A stretch of DNA of 11,652 bases from an uncultured Acidimicrobiaceae bacterium. GTDB taxonomy: Bacteria; Actinomycetota; Acidimicrobiia; Acidimicrobiales; UBA8592. The notes below the pieces were generated by a model. The model made no database searches and was not told the DNA's origin. It saw nothing but the letters and a program-made list of their open reading frames with translations. The DNA lies in NCBI GenBank assembly GCA_913031515.1, contig CAJWET010000036.1, positions 1 through 11,652 of the forward strand, in the 5' to 3' direction. This document shows positions 1 to 7,107 of the stretch, in pieces (position 1 is the stretch's first letter; each line of letters starts with the position of its first letter). Made by a program: the position numbers and the translations under genes.

Positions 1-1
1 T

Positions 2-94
2 GTGGTTTTGGCAAATTTTAACTCCAATTCTTCTTCTTTTGGGATGTGCAGTAAGTTCCTAGTAGATCTGGTTGCCGATCATGCAAAGGAGTAG
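2..94 (+). CDS. Possible C-terminal tail of an upstream gene (partial)
   Basis: This frame is open from the left edge to a TAG at 92-94, three bases before the CoA-transferase start. It encodes about 30 residues and ends VADHAKE. The stop lying against the next gene's ribosome binding site is typical of an operon. A 30-codon open frame also arises by chance fairly often, and no family motif is recognisable. A competing open frame on the minus strand runs off the same edge. Treat this as a tentative gene end with no assignable function. Confidence 0.25.
   Translation: MVLANFNSNSSSFGMCSKFLVDLVADHAKE
85..91 (+). promoter_or_regulatory. Strong Shine-Dalgarno site of the CoA-transferase gene
   Basis: The sequence AAAGGAG lies six bases before the ATG at 98. 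It closely matches the anti-Shine-Dalgarno complement at good spacing and fixes this start. It is the clearest ribosome binding site in the window and contrasts with several genes here that have none. Confidence 0.8.
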
Positions 95-97
95 TCC

Positions 98-1285
98 ATG
101 GGTGCGTTAGATGGTGTGAGAGTCGTAGATGTGGGCCTGCTTGTGCAGGGTCCTCAAGCAGGCCAAACCCTCAGAGATCTAGGAGCCGAGGTGATAAAGG
201 TTGAACTTCCGGGGATGGGTGATATGGCGAGGTGGATACCTATTTCCATGGAAGATTTAAGAACCCCGTATTTTGAAGCTTGTAATCGAGGTAAAAGGAG
301 TATAACTATTGACCTTCGAGTCGCTGAGGGCGCAGATGTCTTTCGAAAATTAGTTGATACTGCAGATGTTCTCCTAGCGAATTTCAAACCAGGAACTCTC
401 GAGGCATGGGGTTTGGGTTACGAAATCCTAAGCCAAACGAATCCGGGCCTCATTTACGCAATGGGTTCAACATTTGGCCCCGAGGGAAAGGGGGCGGATC
501 GTGAAGGAGCCGATCTCGCTGGACAAGCAGCCGGAGGGCTCATCAGTACTACCGGTTTTGATGGTGAACCACCCACGCCAGTAGGTGCAACAGTAGCCGA
601 TCACATTGGCAGCATGAATATGACCGTTGGTATTCTGGCAGCGCTGTTCTCCAGAAAAAGTACTGGCATAGGTCAGAGAATAGATGTTTCACTTCTTGGG
701 GGACAAATATATGCACAAGCATCGGAATACACCGCCTATCTAATGACAGGGGAAGTCCCTGGTAGGAGCAATGCAGGACACCCACTATTGCCAATGGCAT
801 ATGGGATCCTTGAAACTTCCGATGGTTATATGGCTCTCGTGGGAGTTTTGCCTGAGAAAAGAGAGGCGTTCTATGAGGCAGCGGGAGTACCAGAGTTGAT
901 TAATGACGAGCGTTTCGCTCCTCTTCTATATACGACTGAAATTAGGAAGGAACTATTCAGACTTTTAGCTGATGGGTTCAAAAGCAAAACCACAGAGGAA
1001 TGGGTTCAAATTCTTGATCAGATGGAAGTTCGTTATGCCCCAGTTAACGATTATGCTCAAGCTGTTGCAGATCCGCTAGTAACTACCAATGGCTACATCG
1101 TAGAGTTAGAAGACTTTGATGGCAGAACTAAACAGGTTGTTGGTTCACCGATCAGAATGTCGGGAACGCCGACTGAGCCGTCGGTAGCTGCTCCAGAGCT
1201 TGGACAGCACACTGAAGAGATTCTTTTGGAGCTTGGATATACGTGGGAACAGATCGGAGAGCTTCGTGACTTGCAATCAATTTAA
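98..1285 (+). CDS. CaiB/BaiF-type CoA-transferase (class III)
   Basis: A 395-residue protein of usual length for class III CoA-transferases, which move coenzyme A between carboxylic acids in the cytosol through an acyl-enzyme intermediate. The N-terminus (GVRVVDVG, then LRDLGAEVIKVE at residues 26-37) is the family's opening Rossmann-like segment. NRGKRSITIDL at 63-73 and VLLANFKPGTLEAWGLGY at 91-108 are typical core motifs. Asp168 in VGATVADHIGSM sits where the family's catalytic aspartate is expected. GQRIDVSLL and the C-terminal LGQHTEEILLELGY segment also fit. The ATG follows a strong ribosome binding site. The substrate cannot be deduced. Family members serve carnitine, bile acid, oxalate, mesaconate and other acyl-CoA pathways, and no acyl-CoA dehydrogenase, hydratase or ligase is visible beside it. 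The next gene is 55 bases downstream and appears to have its own promoter. Confidence 0.92.
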   Translation: MGALDGVRVVDVGLLVQGPQAGQTLRDLGAEVIKVELPGMGDMARWIPISMEDLRTPYFEACNRGKRSITIDLRVAEGADVFRKLVDTADVLLANFKPGTLEAWGLGYEILSQTNPGLIYAMGSTFGPEGKGADREGADLAGQAAGGLISTTGFDGEPPTPVGATVADHIGSMNMTVGILAALFSRKSTGIGQRIDVSLLGGQIYAQASEYTAYLMTGEVPGRSNAGHPLLPMAYGILETSDGYMALVGVLPEKREAFYEAAGVPELINDERFAPLLYTTEIRKELFRLLADGFKSKTTEEWVQILDQMEVRYAPVNDYAQAVADPLVTTNGYIVELEDFDGRTKQVVGSPIRMSGTPTEPSVAAPELGQHTEEILLELGYTWEQIGELRDLQSI

Positions 1286-1327
1286 CTTTCTTGGTGCTTC
1301 CCGCCATATGTTTTATTAGAACCTCGC

Positions 1328-1333
1328 TAATAT
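1328..1333 (+). promoter_or_regulatory. Candidate -10 element for a leaderless lipoprotein mRNA
   Basis: TAATAT fits the actinobacterial TAnnnT -10 pattern and ends seven bases before the ATG at 1341. Transcription would therefore start at or next to the A of the start codon. No Shine-Dalgarno sequence lies in between, which agrees with a leaderless message. No convincing -35 box is visible. Confidence 0.5.
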
Positions 1334-1340
1334 CTATCCA

Positions 1341-2606
1341 ATGTATAATTCGCTTCGCTATCTGGTCTTAAGCATTTTGGTGTTTGGACTAATTGCATGT
1401 TCAAACTCGGGTGAAGAATCCCCTGCAGCGGTTGAAAGCTCAGTAGAAAGAGAAACCTCGACACAAGACTTAGCTACCTCTCAATCCGACGCTCAGGTAG
1501 TAGCGGTCGAGGAAGTCCAAGCGACTGATGTAATACGAGTTGGGGTAATCATTGACGAAGAGAACATCATGTCATCGTACGACCGCCAGCCAGGCGTTGG
1601 GTTTATAGGAATGATTGAAGAAATCAACAGGCAAGGCGGATTGTTGGGTCAAAGGATTGAAGTTCTACGAGAAAATAGCGAATCCCGCCTTTCGGTAATA
1701 GATAGCGCTGCAAAAAAATTGATTGAATCCGGTGTCCAGCTTCTCGTTGTTACCTGTGAATTAGATTATGCTGCCCCGGCGATTAGGCGAGCTAAGGAGG
1801 CAGAAGTTTTATTGATCTCCCCGTGTGCTTCGGAAGAGAATTGGGGTTTAGGAGATGTAGATGCTCTGGCATTCTCAATGGTTACTCGCCCGAAGGTCTA
1901 TGGGGCACAGTTAGCGGACTTCCTATGGGATCAGGGAAATCGGTCCACTGCAATTTTCTGGGACGATACCGTACCGGAAACGATCCAAGAATGTCTTGCA
2001 TTTAGAGACCGATGGGGAAGTCTGGGCGGTTGGTCCACCGTTGAGTCAGCCGTTAATATGGTGACTGCGCCCTCCGTCATCGGCCCAGCGGATCGGAACA
2101 AGTCACTTGATGTGGACGTGATTGTTGTTTGCGCAACCAATCGAGTGGGTATTCTCACGTTGCAATTGATTCGAGGAGCTGGGTGGCTTACTCCTATTGT
2201 GGCAGGCCCCTCGTTGGATAGTGCGTCTTTCTTTCCTTCCGACGTTCCGGGGCTTGGTGACTTCAGAATGGTCTCGTTTTCCGCTGCGAATGGGGATGAC
2301 CCATATTTAGCTGTCAATCAGGCGGCAAATTACTTCCAAATTATCGATGGTATTCCACCTGCCAGTGGCCGGTTTATCTTGGGAGCCGATCTTGCAGCAT
2401 TATGGGAACAGGCTGTTACTGCCGCCGGAACAGCAGATAGCAGATTTGTAGCAGAAAGAATCAAAGCATTTGAATTCGTTGAGGTTCCTTCAGGACCGAT
2501 AAGTTTTGAAGGAACTCAAGCAGTCTCTATACGTACTTTACGGATGCTAAGACACACGGGTGGTTACATGGTTTTCGATTCACTCATAGAACAAGCAACT
2601 CAATAA
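1341..2606 (+). CDS. Substrate-binding lipoprotein, branched-chain amino-acid/urea type (periplasmic-binding fold)
   Basis: A 421-residue secreted lipoprotein. A hydrophobic signal segment (residues 5-19) ends in the lipobox LIAC, with Cys20 the predicted lipidation site. It is followed by a Ser/Glu/Thr-rich tether to about residue 62. From IRVGVIID the sequence follows a type I periplasmic-binding fold of the Leu/Ile/Val-binding kind. INRQGGLLGQRIEVL at 95-109 matches the conserved helix-strand of that family, and VQLLVVTCELDYAAPAIRRAKEA is the next strand and helix. The protein would sit on the outer face of the membrane and bind a small ligand for an ABC importer or a sensor. No permease or ATPase gene is in this window, so it is an orphan here and the ligand is unknown. 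The start shows no ribosome binding site and may be leaderless. Its 3' end overlaps the convergent dehydrogenase gene by seven bases. Confidence 0.87.
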   Translation: MYNSLRYLVLSILVFGLIACSNSGEESPAAVESSVERETSTQDLATSQSDAQVVAVEEVQATDVIRVGVIIDEENIMSSYDRQPGVGFIGMIEEINRQGGLLGQRIEVLRENSESRLSVIDSAAKKLIESGVQLLVVTCELDYAAPAIRRAKEAEVLLISPCASEENWGLGDVDALAFSMVTRPKVYGAQLADFLWDQGNRSTAIFWDDTVPETIQECLAFRDRWGSLGGWSTVESAVNMVTAPSVIGPADRNKSLDVDVIVVCATNRVGILTLQLIRGAGWLTPIVAGPSLDSASFFPSDVPGLGDFRMVSFSAANGDDPYLAVNQAANYFQIIDGIPPASGRFILGADLAALWEQAVTAAGTADSRFVAERIKAFEFVEVPSGPISFEGTQAVSIRTLRMLRHTGGYMVFDSLIEQATQ

Positions 2607-3544
2607 CCTAGTTCTAAATCGATAAGTCCGAGTAACTGATCACCGGCGATATATCTTCTGACGTTTTCCTCGACACGGGTTTCCAAAAGCGCAATACCCA
2701 TTTCGGGAGTATTCCCAATATGAGGGGTAATGAGGCAATTCTCTATAGTCCATAAAATATGGTCATCCGGAAGGGGCTCTGGATCAGTTACATCAAGAAC
2801 CACCCCAGCGATTCCGCCTGATTGGAGAGCATGCACTAGATCCGCAGTCACGATATGCTGCCCCCTTGCTACGTTTACTAAAATCGCCCTTTCCGGCATC
2901 AACTCAAAGAAAGAGGAATTAACGACTCCAGAGGTTTCAGACGTTAAGGAAAGTGCGAGAACTACAATATCAGCTGTAGGAAGAATCTCGGGTAAGTCTT
3001 CGAGTTTGGCAGTACGTGTAGCGGCAAGATTTTTTTCCTCGGACCTCCGGACTACAGTTGTCTCACAGTCAAAAGCTGCTAATAAAGGAAGTAAATCGTT
3101 TGCGATGCCGCCTCCACCAAGAATAACGACATGAGCTCCGAATAACGTTTCGCCAACCGGACCGCTCCACTGGCGTTTTCTGGCGTAGTTCACAAGGCCA
3201 CGTTTGAGAGCCAGTATAGAACCCAAAACATGTTCCGCAACCGGCTGAGAATACACGCCCTTCCCACACGTCCATATCCTGTGGTCATCTAGCATTGGTA
3301 GAAAGGGCTCGATTCCCGCAAACGGAAGCTGCACCCATTCCAACGTTGGCTCGAGTAACTCGGGGAGCAACCCCGGTCGATCAGGGTCGGCCCATACCAG
3401 AGCACTAGCATCCTCAATTGGGCTCACAGTGCCGCCTCCACGGACTACCGCATCAGCCAGCCCGTCACGTCGCCAATTGTCAGGCTCAACAGCTATCCGT
3501 GCTTCTAGTTTATTCGTTTGTCGAGTATTTTTAGAACTGTTCAT
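2600..3544 (-). CDS. D-isomer-specific 2-hydroxyacid dehydrogenase family protein
   Basis: A 314-residue cytosolic oxidoreductase of the family that interconverts 2-oxoacids and D-2-hydroxyacids. A dinucleotide-binding loop, ILGGGGIAND, lies at 141-150. The catalytic triad is visible as Arg227 in VNVARGQ, Glu256 in DPEPLPDDH and His275 in ITPHIGNT, so the enzyme looks intact. Asp251 in VVLDVTDPEPL is the usual conserved neighbour. After the second strand the cofactor site reads VVRRSE (residues 164-169) rather than an acidic residue, which suggests NADP(H) over NAD(H); that is inference. The N-terminal substrate lobe is short and divergent, so glyoxylate/hydroxypyruvate reductase activity is only one possibility. 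The ATG at 3544 has no good ribosome binding site and the first 14 residues are unlike the fold, so the real start could lie slightly downstream. It diverges from the CBS gene across 45 bases. Confidence 0.87.
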   Translation of the reverse strand: MNSSKNTRQTNKLEARIAVEPDNWRRDGLADAVVRGGGTVSPIEDASALVWADPDRPGLLPELLEPTLEWVQLPFAGIEPFLPMLDDHRIWTCGKGVYSQPVAEHVLGSILALKRGLVNYARKRQWSGPVGETLFGAHVVILGGGGIANDLLPLLAAFDCETTVVRRSEEKNLAATRTAKLEDLPEILPTADIVVLALSLTSETSGVVNSSFFELMPERAILVNVARGQHIVTADLVHALQSGGIAGVVLDVTDPEPLPDDHILWTIENCLITPHIGNTPEMGIALLETRVEENVRRYIAGDQLLGLIDLELGY

Positions 3545-3574
3545 TTCTTGAAGTCATTTGGTTGGGTGGGAGAG

Positions 3575-3580
3575 AAAGGG
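3575..3580 (+). promoter_or_regulatory. Shine-Dalgarno site that decides the cystathionine beta-synthase start
   Basis: AAAGGG lies nine bases before the ATG at 3590. It favours that start over an earlier in-frame codon at 3518, which would place the start inside the divergent dehydrogenase gene and add 24 residues unlike the enzyme family. Confidence 0.6.
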
Positions 3581-3589
3581 TTCGGCACT

Positions 3590-4978
3590 ATGGTCAAATA
3601 TATGGATATTGCAGATTCAGTCCTTGACCTTATCGGCAGAACCCCCATGGTGCGATTAACCCGTGTCACAGAGGGTATTTCATGTCCTGTCGTAGCGAAA
3701 GTTGAGACAACGAATCCTGGCGGAAGTGTGAAAGACCGGCCAGCACTTGCAATGATTGATGCAGCAGAAAAAGAAGGTCTTCTGAGTCCAGGGTCAACGA
3801 TTATTGAACCTACTTCTGGGAATACCGGCGTAGGACTCGCAATTGTTGCAGCCCAGAGAGGATATGACTGTATTTTCGTCATGACGGACAAAGTCAGCCC
3901 AGAGAAAGTGGATCTTCTCAAGGCGTACGGTGCGGAGGTTTTAGTCTGCCCCGTTGATGTAGCTCCAGAAGACCCCAGATCATACTATTCGACAGCAGAG
4001 AGGCTTGTGAAGGAGCGTCCAGATGCTTTTAGGCCCAACCAATACAGTAATCCTGTAAATCCCTTATCCCACTATCTAACCACTGGACCCGAGATTTGGG
4101 ATCAAACGGAGGGAAAGATTACCCATTTCGTTGCTGGTGCAGGTACGGGGGGAACACTCTGTGGAGTGGGGAAATACCTCAAGGAACAGAATCCGAAGGT
4201 TCAAGTCATTGCAGCCGACCCTGAGGGTTCAGTTTATAGCGGAGGAGATGGCCGACCTTACCTCGTCGAAGGAGTCGGAGAAGATTTTTGGCCAGAAAAC
4301 TACGACCCCTCTCTCATAGACGAAGTAATTGCAGTTAGCGATGCGCAATCGTTCCATCGAGCTCGAGAAGTCTCGAGAAAAGAAGGTCTCCTTATCGGGG
4401 GGTCTTGCGGTACGGCTGTTGATGCGGCGCTAACTGTCGCTAGCAAGCTCACTAAAGAAGACCTTGTCGTAGTTTTGCTTCCTGACTCGGGGCGAGGCTA
4501 CCTTTCAAAGGTATTTAATGACCAGTGGATGATGAAGTTCGGATTCATTTCGGATGAAGGGCCGCTCCTCGAAGAAATTATAAAAAATAAAGCTACGGAA
4601 GTACCTGACCTTGTTTATGTACGTCCTGAAGATACGGTCACGAAAGCCATAGAGCTCCTTCAAGAATACAGCTTGTCAAGAATCATTGTCGGCCAAGGTG
4701 ATCTCCCTCTTTCTGCGGCTGAGATAAAAGGGACAATCGATGAAACACAATTGCAAATCAGATCATTCGAAGAGGGGTTTTTGGATATGAAATGTTCCGA
4801 AGTGATGGGTCCTCGATTGAATTACGTTGGATCAGGTGAGTCAATTAGGTCTGTTCTATTCAAGTTGGAACAAGACCAGACATTGATCGTAATGGATAAA
4901 GGGCGCCCCTCAGCCGTAATTTCAGCATCCGACATACTTTCATATCTACAGCGATCTGGAGAAAACGAAAATGACTAA
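3590..4978 (+). CDS. cbs: Cystathionine beta-synthase with C-terminal CBS-domain pair
   Basis: Condenses serine and homocysteine to cystathionine using pyridoxal phosphate, the first step of reverse transsulfuration, in the cytosol. From the chosen ATG it has 462 residues, close to actinobacterial homologues. The fold-type II core shows GRTPMVRL near the N-terminus, the cofactor lysine Lys48 in NPGGSVKDRP, the TSGNTG loop at 75-80, the phosphate-binding GAGTGGT loop at 183-189 and GGSCGTA at 270-276. The segment VEGVGEDFWP is characteristic of CBS rather than plain cysteine synthase. After LPDSGRGYLSKVFNDQW come two CBS motifs, roughly 338-385 and 401-456, forming a Bateman module, which in related enzymes is an autoinhibitory or ligand-sensing region. 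There is no N-terminal haem segment. The gene overlaps the next by eight bases, so the two are probably co-transcribed and translationally coupled. A cysteine synthase with a regulatory tail is the less likely alternative. Confidence 0.93.
   Translation: MVKYMDIADSVLDLIGRTPMVRLTRVTEGISCPVVAKVETTNPGGSVKDRPALAMIDAAEKEGLLSPGSTIIEPTSGNTGVGLAIVAAQRGYDCIFVMTDKVSPEKVDLLKAYGAEVLVCPVDVAPEDPRSYYSTAERLVKERPDAFRPNQYSNPVNPLSHYLTTGPEIWDQTEGKITHFVAGAGTGGTLCGVGKYLKEQNPKVQVIAADPEGSVYSGGDGRPYLVEGVGEDFWPENYDPSLIDEVIAVSDAQSFHRAREVSRKEGLLIGGSCGTAVDAALTVASKLTKEDLVVVLLPDSGRGYLSKVFNDQWMMKFGFISDEGPLLEEIIKNKATEVPDLVYVRPEDTVTKAIELLQEYSLSRIIVGQGDLPLSAAEIKGTIDETQLQIRSFEEGFLDMKCSEVMGPRLNYVGSGESIRSVLFKLEQDQTLIVMDKGRPSAVISASDILSYLQRSGENEND
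4957..4961 (+). promoter_or_regulatory. Ribosome binding site of the cystathionine gamma-synthase gene, inside the CBS gene
   Basis: TGGAG lies nine bases before the ATG at 4971 and within the last codons of the upstream gene. Together with the eight-base gene overlap this supports translational coupling of the two transsulfuration enzymes. Confidence 0.55.
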
Positions 4979-6125
4979 CGAGAACATGGATGAGAGATGG
5001 GGATTTGAAACCAGAGCGATACACGCAGGTCAGAAACCTGACCCACAGACCGGTGCTATCACCGTCCCGGTATATCAAACAACAACCTACGAACAAGATG
5101 AAGTAGGAAAAGGTCGCGGTTATGAATATTCGCGAACTGGGAATCCCACTAGAACTGCGCTAGAAATGAGCCTTGCGGCATTGGAAGGAGCAGAATTTGG
5201 AAGAGCTTTCGCGAGCGGCATGGCAGCGGAGGATACGATCCTTAGGCTGTTAAACCCCGGCGACCATGTGGTCATGGGAAACGATGCATATGGGGGGACC
5301 TTCCGCCTAATTTCTAAAGTGCTGACACGAATGGGAATCAGCTGGTCACCAGCTGATCTTTCTGTGCAAGAAAATATCGAAAAAAATATAAACGAGAAAA
5401 CTCGAATTGTATGGGCAGAGACTCCATCGAACCCATTGTTATCGGTTGTCGATATCCAAATGCTCTCAAATGTTGCGCATACCCATGGGGCTCTGTGTGT
5501 TGTCGACAATACATTTGCCACGCCTTACCTCCAACAACCACTCGTACATGGAGCCGATTTTGTGGTGCATTCAACGACGAAATACCTGGGAGGCCACTCA
5601 GACGTTGTCGGAGGTTTCATTGCGATGAACTCTCCAGAATTAGATCAAGAGATTGGATTTTTACAGAATGCGGTTGGTGCTGTGCCGGCCCCTTGGGATT
5701 GCTATTTACTCCTTCGAGGGGTCAAAACCCTTCCCGTACGCATGGACCGGCATTGCGAAAATGCTGAGAGCATCGTTGAATTTCTCCGCGGCCACCCACG
5801 GGTCATCGACGTTCTATACCCTGGACTGCCCGACCACCCAACCCATGAGATAGCCAGAAACCAGATGAAGAAATTTGGTGGCATGGTTTCATTTACTGTT
5901 CGTGGCGGAGCCGACGAAGCCCGCAAGACAGTGGCCAAGACGAATCTCTTCACCCTTGCCGAGTCACTTGGAGCCGTAGAATCGCTCATTGAAGTCCCCG
6001 CAGCTATGACGCACCTTTCAGCAGAGGGATCCCCACTTGAAGTTGATGATTCTTTAATACGACTATCCGTAGGAATCGAGACAATAGGCGACCTACTAAC
6101 GGACCTTGATCACGCCCTTTCATAA
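4971..6125 (+). CDS. metB: Cystathionine gamma-synthase / gamma-lyase (trans-sulfuration PLP enzyme)
   Basis: A 384-residue fold-type I pyridoxal-phosphate enzyme of the Cys/Met metabolism family. The N-terminal FETRAIHAGQ, YEYSRTGNPTR with Tyr53 and Arg55, ASGMAAEDTIL, ETPSNPLL, Asp179 in VVDNTFATPY and the cofactor lysine Lys204 in STTKYLGG are all present. The C-terminal SLGAVESLIEVPAAMTH segment keeps the glutamate found in gamma-synthases and gamma-lyases. Pairing with a cystathionine beta-synthase directly upstream suggests cleavage of cystathionine to cysteine (reverse transsulfuration). Actinobacterial members labelled MetB may also make cystathionine from an activated homoserine, and sequence alone does not settle the direction. 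The ATG overlaps the upstream stop by eight bases. A second in-frame ATG at 4986 is possible but lacks a better ribosome binding site. The stop lies 13 bases from the end of the convergent LLM gene, with no hairpin terminator visible. Confidence 0.92.
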   Translation: MTNENMDERWGFETRAIHAGQKPDPQTGAITVPVYQTTTYEQDEVGKGRGYEYSRTGNPTRTALEMSLAALEGAEFGRAFASGMAAEDTILRLLNPGDHVVMGNDAYGGTFRLISKVLTRMGISWSPADLSVQENIEKNINEKTRIVWAETPSNPLLSVVDIQMLSNVAHTHGALCVVDNTFATPYLQQPLVHGADFVVHSTTKYLGGHSDVVGGFIAMNSPELDQEIGFLQNAVGAVPAPWDCYLLLRGVKTLPVRMDRHCENAESIVEFLRGHPRVIDVLYPGLPDHPTHEIARNQMKKFGGMVSFTVRGGADEARKTVAKTNLFTLAESLGAVESLIEVPAAMTHLSAEGSPLEVDDSLIRLSVGIETIGDLLTDLDHALS

Positions 6126-6138
6126 ACAAGGTTTTCGA

Positions 6139-7041
6139 CTAGTTCTGAAGATGCAACGTTTCTTCAGCCAAACGATTGAGTTCTAAGTCCCAATCATCTG
6201 GTTCGACATATGGCATAAGGACAAACTTACTCGCGCCGGCATCGATGAACTCCTTTATCCTTACTGGCAAGTTTTCTCGTCCTTGAACGATTATCTGGTC
6301 AGCTTTGATCGTTGGCCTTCGGTTCTGGATTGCACGAATTATCTGTTCTGGTAGGGACCCGTCAACTGTGTAGACGAGCAAAGCACCAAAGTGTTCTCGA
6401 TCAATAACCTGTTTTCCTGCGAGTTCAGAGTGTTCATCGATTTGAGGAATAGCTTCTGCCACATCATCTGCGGTGCAAAAGCTTGGTAGCCAACCATCAC
6501 CTAAACGTCCTACACGCTTTAATTCAGAGGGGGCAATACCTCCAAGCCAAATGTCAAGAGGTTCTTGAATAGGTTTCGGTTTAACTCGAACGTCTTGAAG
6601 TTGGAATCGCGGGCCACTATGGCTGACACTATCTTCCTCCCACAAACGGCGCATGAGTGGTAAAGCCTCGTTAAACCAAGGAGAACGGTCCTCCCTATCT
6701 ACCCCAAAGGCCTGATGTTCCCCTAAATTCACTGCGCCGAGCCCGAACGCTGGAAGAACTCGACCATTAGAGACCCGGTCAAGGCTGGCGATCGCCTTTG
6801 CTATAAGGACAGGATTGCGGCCTGGGACGACCATAACTGAAGGCCCGAATTTGAGCTTCTCCGTTCTAGCGGCTACCCAGCTCATTGCAACTATCGGGTC
6901 CAGTCCCGTCCCTGCGACACGCTCAGAAAACCAAAGTGAGTCAAAGCCCAGTTGCTCTAATCCTTGAGCTAGGCCTCCCAGAGTTTCAGAGTCGTTTACT
7001 TTTGACCTAGTTCCCAAGCCAAACCCGATCCGTATTTTCAT
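6139..7041 (-). CDS. LLM-class flavin/F420-dependent oxidoreductase
   Basis: A 300-residue luciferase-like monooxygenase-fold protein using flavin or coenzyme F420. It begins with the classic first strand MKIRIGFGLG. It carries LGFDSLWFSERVAG, the strand segment KLKFGPSVMVVPGRNPVLIAKAIASLDRVS, GRVLPAFGLGAVNLGEHQAFGV, and LDIWLGGIAPSELKRVGRLGDGWLPSF. These stretches strongly resemble an actinobacterial subfamily annotated as probable F420-dependent oxidoreductase; I recognise this from memory, not from a search. The chosen ATG at 7041 has AAGGA about ten bases upstream. An in-frame ATG at 7068 adds nine residues but has no ribosome binding site and lies inside a candidate -10 box, so it is unlikely. 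The gene diverges from the P450 gene and may be co-regulated with it. The substrate is unknown. Members act on many hydrophobic or xenobiotic compounds. Confidence 0.9.
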   Translation of the reverse strand: MKIRIGFGLGTRSKVNDSETLGGLAQGLEQLGFDSLWFSERVAGTGLDPIVAMSWVAARTEKLKFGPSVMVVPGRNPVLIAKAIASLDRVSNGRVLPAFGLGAVNLGEHQAFGVDREDRSPWFNEALPLMRRLWEEDSVSHSGPRFQLQDVRVKPKPIQEPLDIWLGGIAPSELKRVGRLGDGWLPSFCTADDVAEAIPQIDEHSELAGKQVIDREHFGALLVYTVDGSLPEQIIRAIQNRRPTIKADQIIVQGRENLPVRIKEFIDAGASKFVLMPYVEPDDWDLELNRLAEETLHLQN

Positions 7042-7063
7042 TCCCACCCCGTTCCTTACTAGA

Positions 7064-7093
7064 AGCATAGATCAAATGAAAATATTGTGTCCC
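7064..7093 (-). promoter_or_regulatory. Candidate promoter of the LLM oxidoreductase gene
   Basis: Read on the minus strand, GGGACA (7093-7088) resembles a -35 box, followed by an 18-base spacer and TATGCT (7069-7064) as the -10. Transcription would start near 7057, leaving a short leader that contains the AAGGA ribosome binding site of the ATG at 7041. It excludes the upstream ATG at 7068. Confidence 0.4.
7083..7088 (+). promoter_or_regulatory. Candidate -10 element of the P450 gene
   Basis: TATTGT fits the TAnnnT pattern. A start about seven bases downstream would give a short leader carrying the ribosome binding site GGGG at 7098-7101, six bases before the ATG at 7108. It shares its last base with the proposed -35 box of the divergent LLM gene. 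No clear -35 box is seen. Confidence 0.3.
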
Positions 7094-7107
7094 ATGTGGG
7101 GTAGGCG

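Noticed and set aside
1..60. Minus-strand open frame running off the left edge, ending in a Lys/Glu-rich stretch
   Set aside because: No convincing start codon or ribosome binding site, and only about 20 codons. The plus-strand frame on the same bases is equally open, so neither is firm.
1931..2317. 128-codon minus-strand open frame inside the lipoprotein gene
   Set aside because: Composition looks like a reverse-frame shadow, and the opposite strand encodes a clear binding protein.
2730..3134. 134-codon open frame on the plus strand inside the dehydrogenase gene
   Set aside because: It lies wholly within a gene with intact catalytic motifs on the other strand, and its translation has no recognisable fold or motifs.
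3518..3589. Upstream extension of the CBS gene (24 residues)
   Set aside because: It would overlap the divergent dehydrogenase start, the residues do not fit the family, and a good ribosome binding site precedes the ATG at 3590.
6126..6138. Possible terminator between the convergent gamma-synthase and LLM genes
   Set aside because: The gap is 13 bases with no inverted repeat or T-run.
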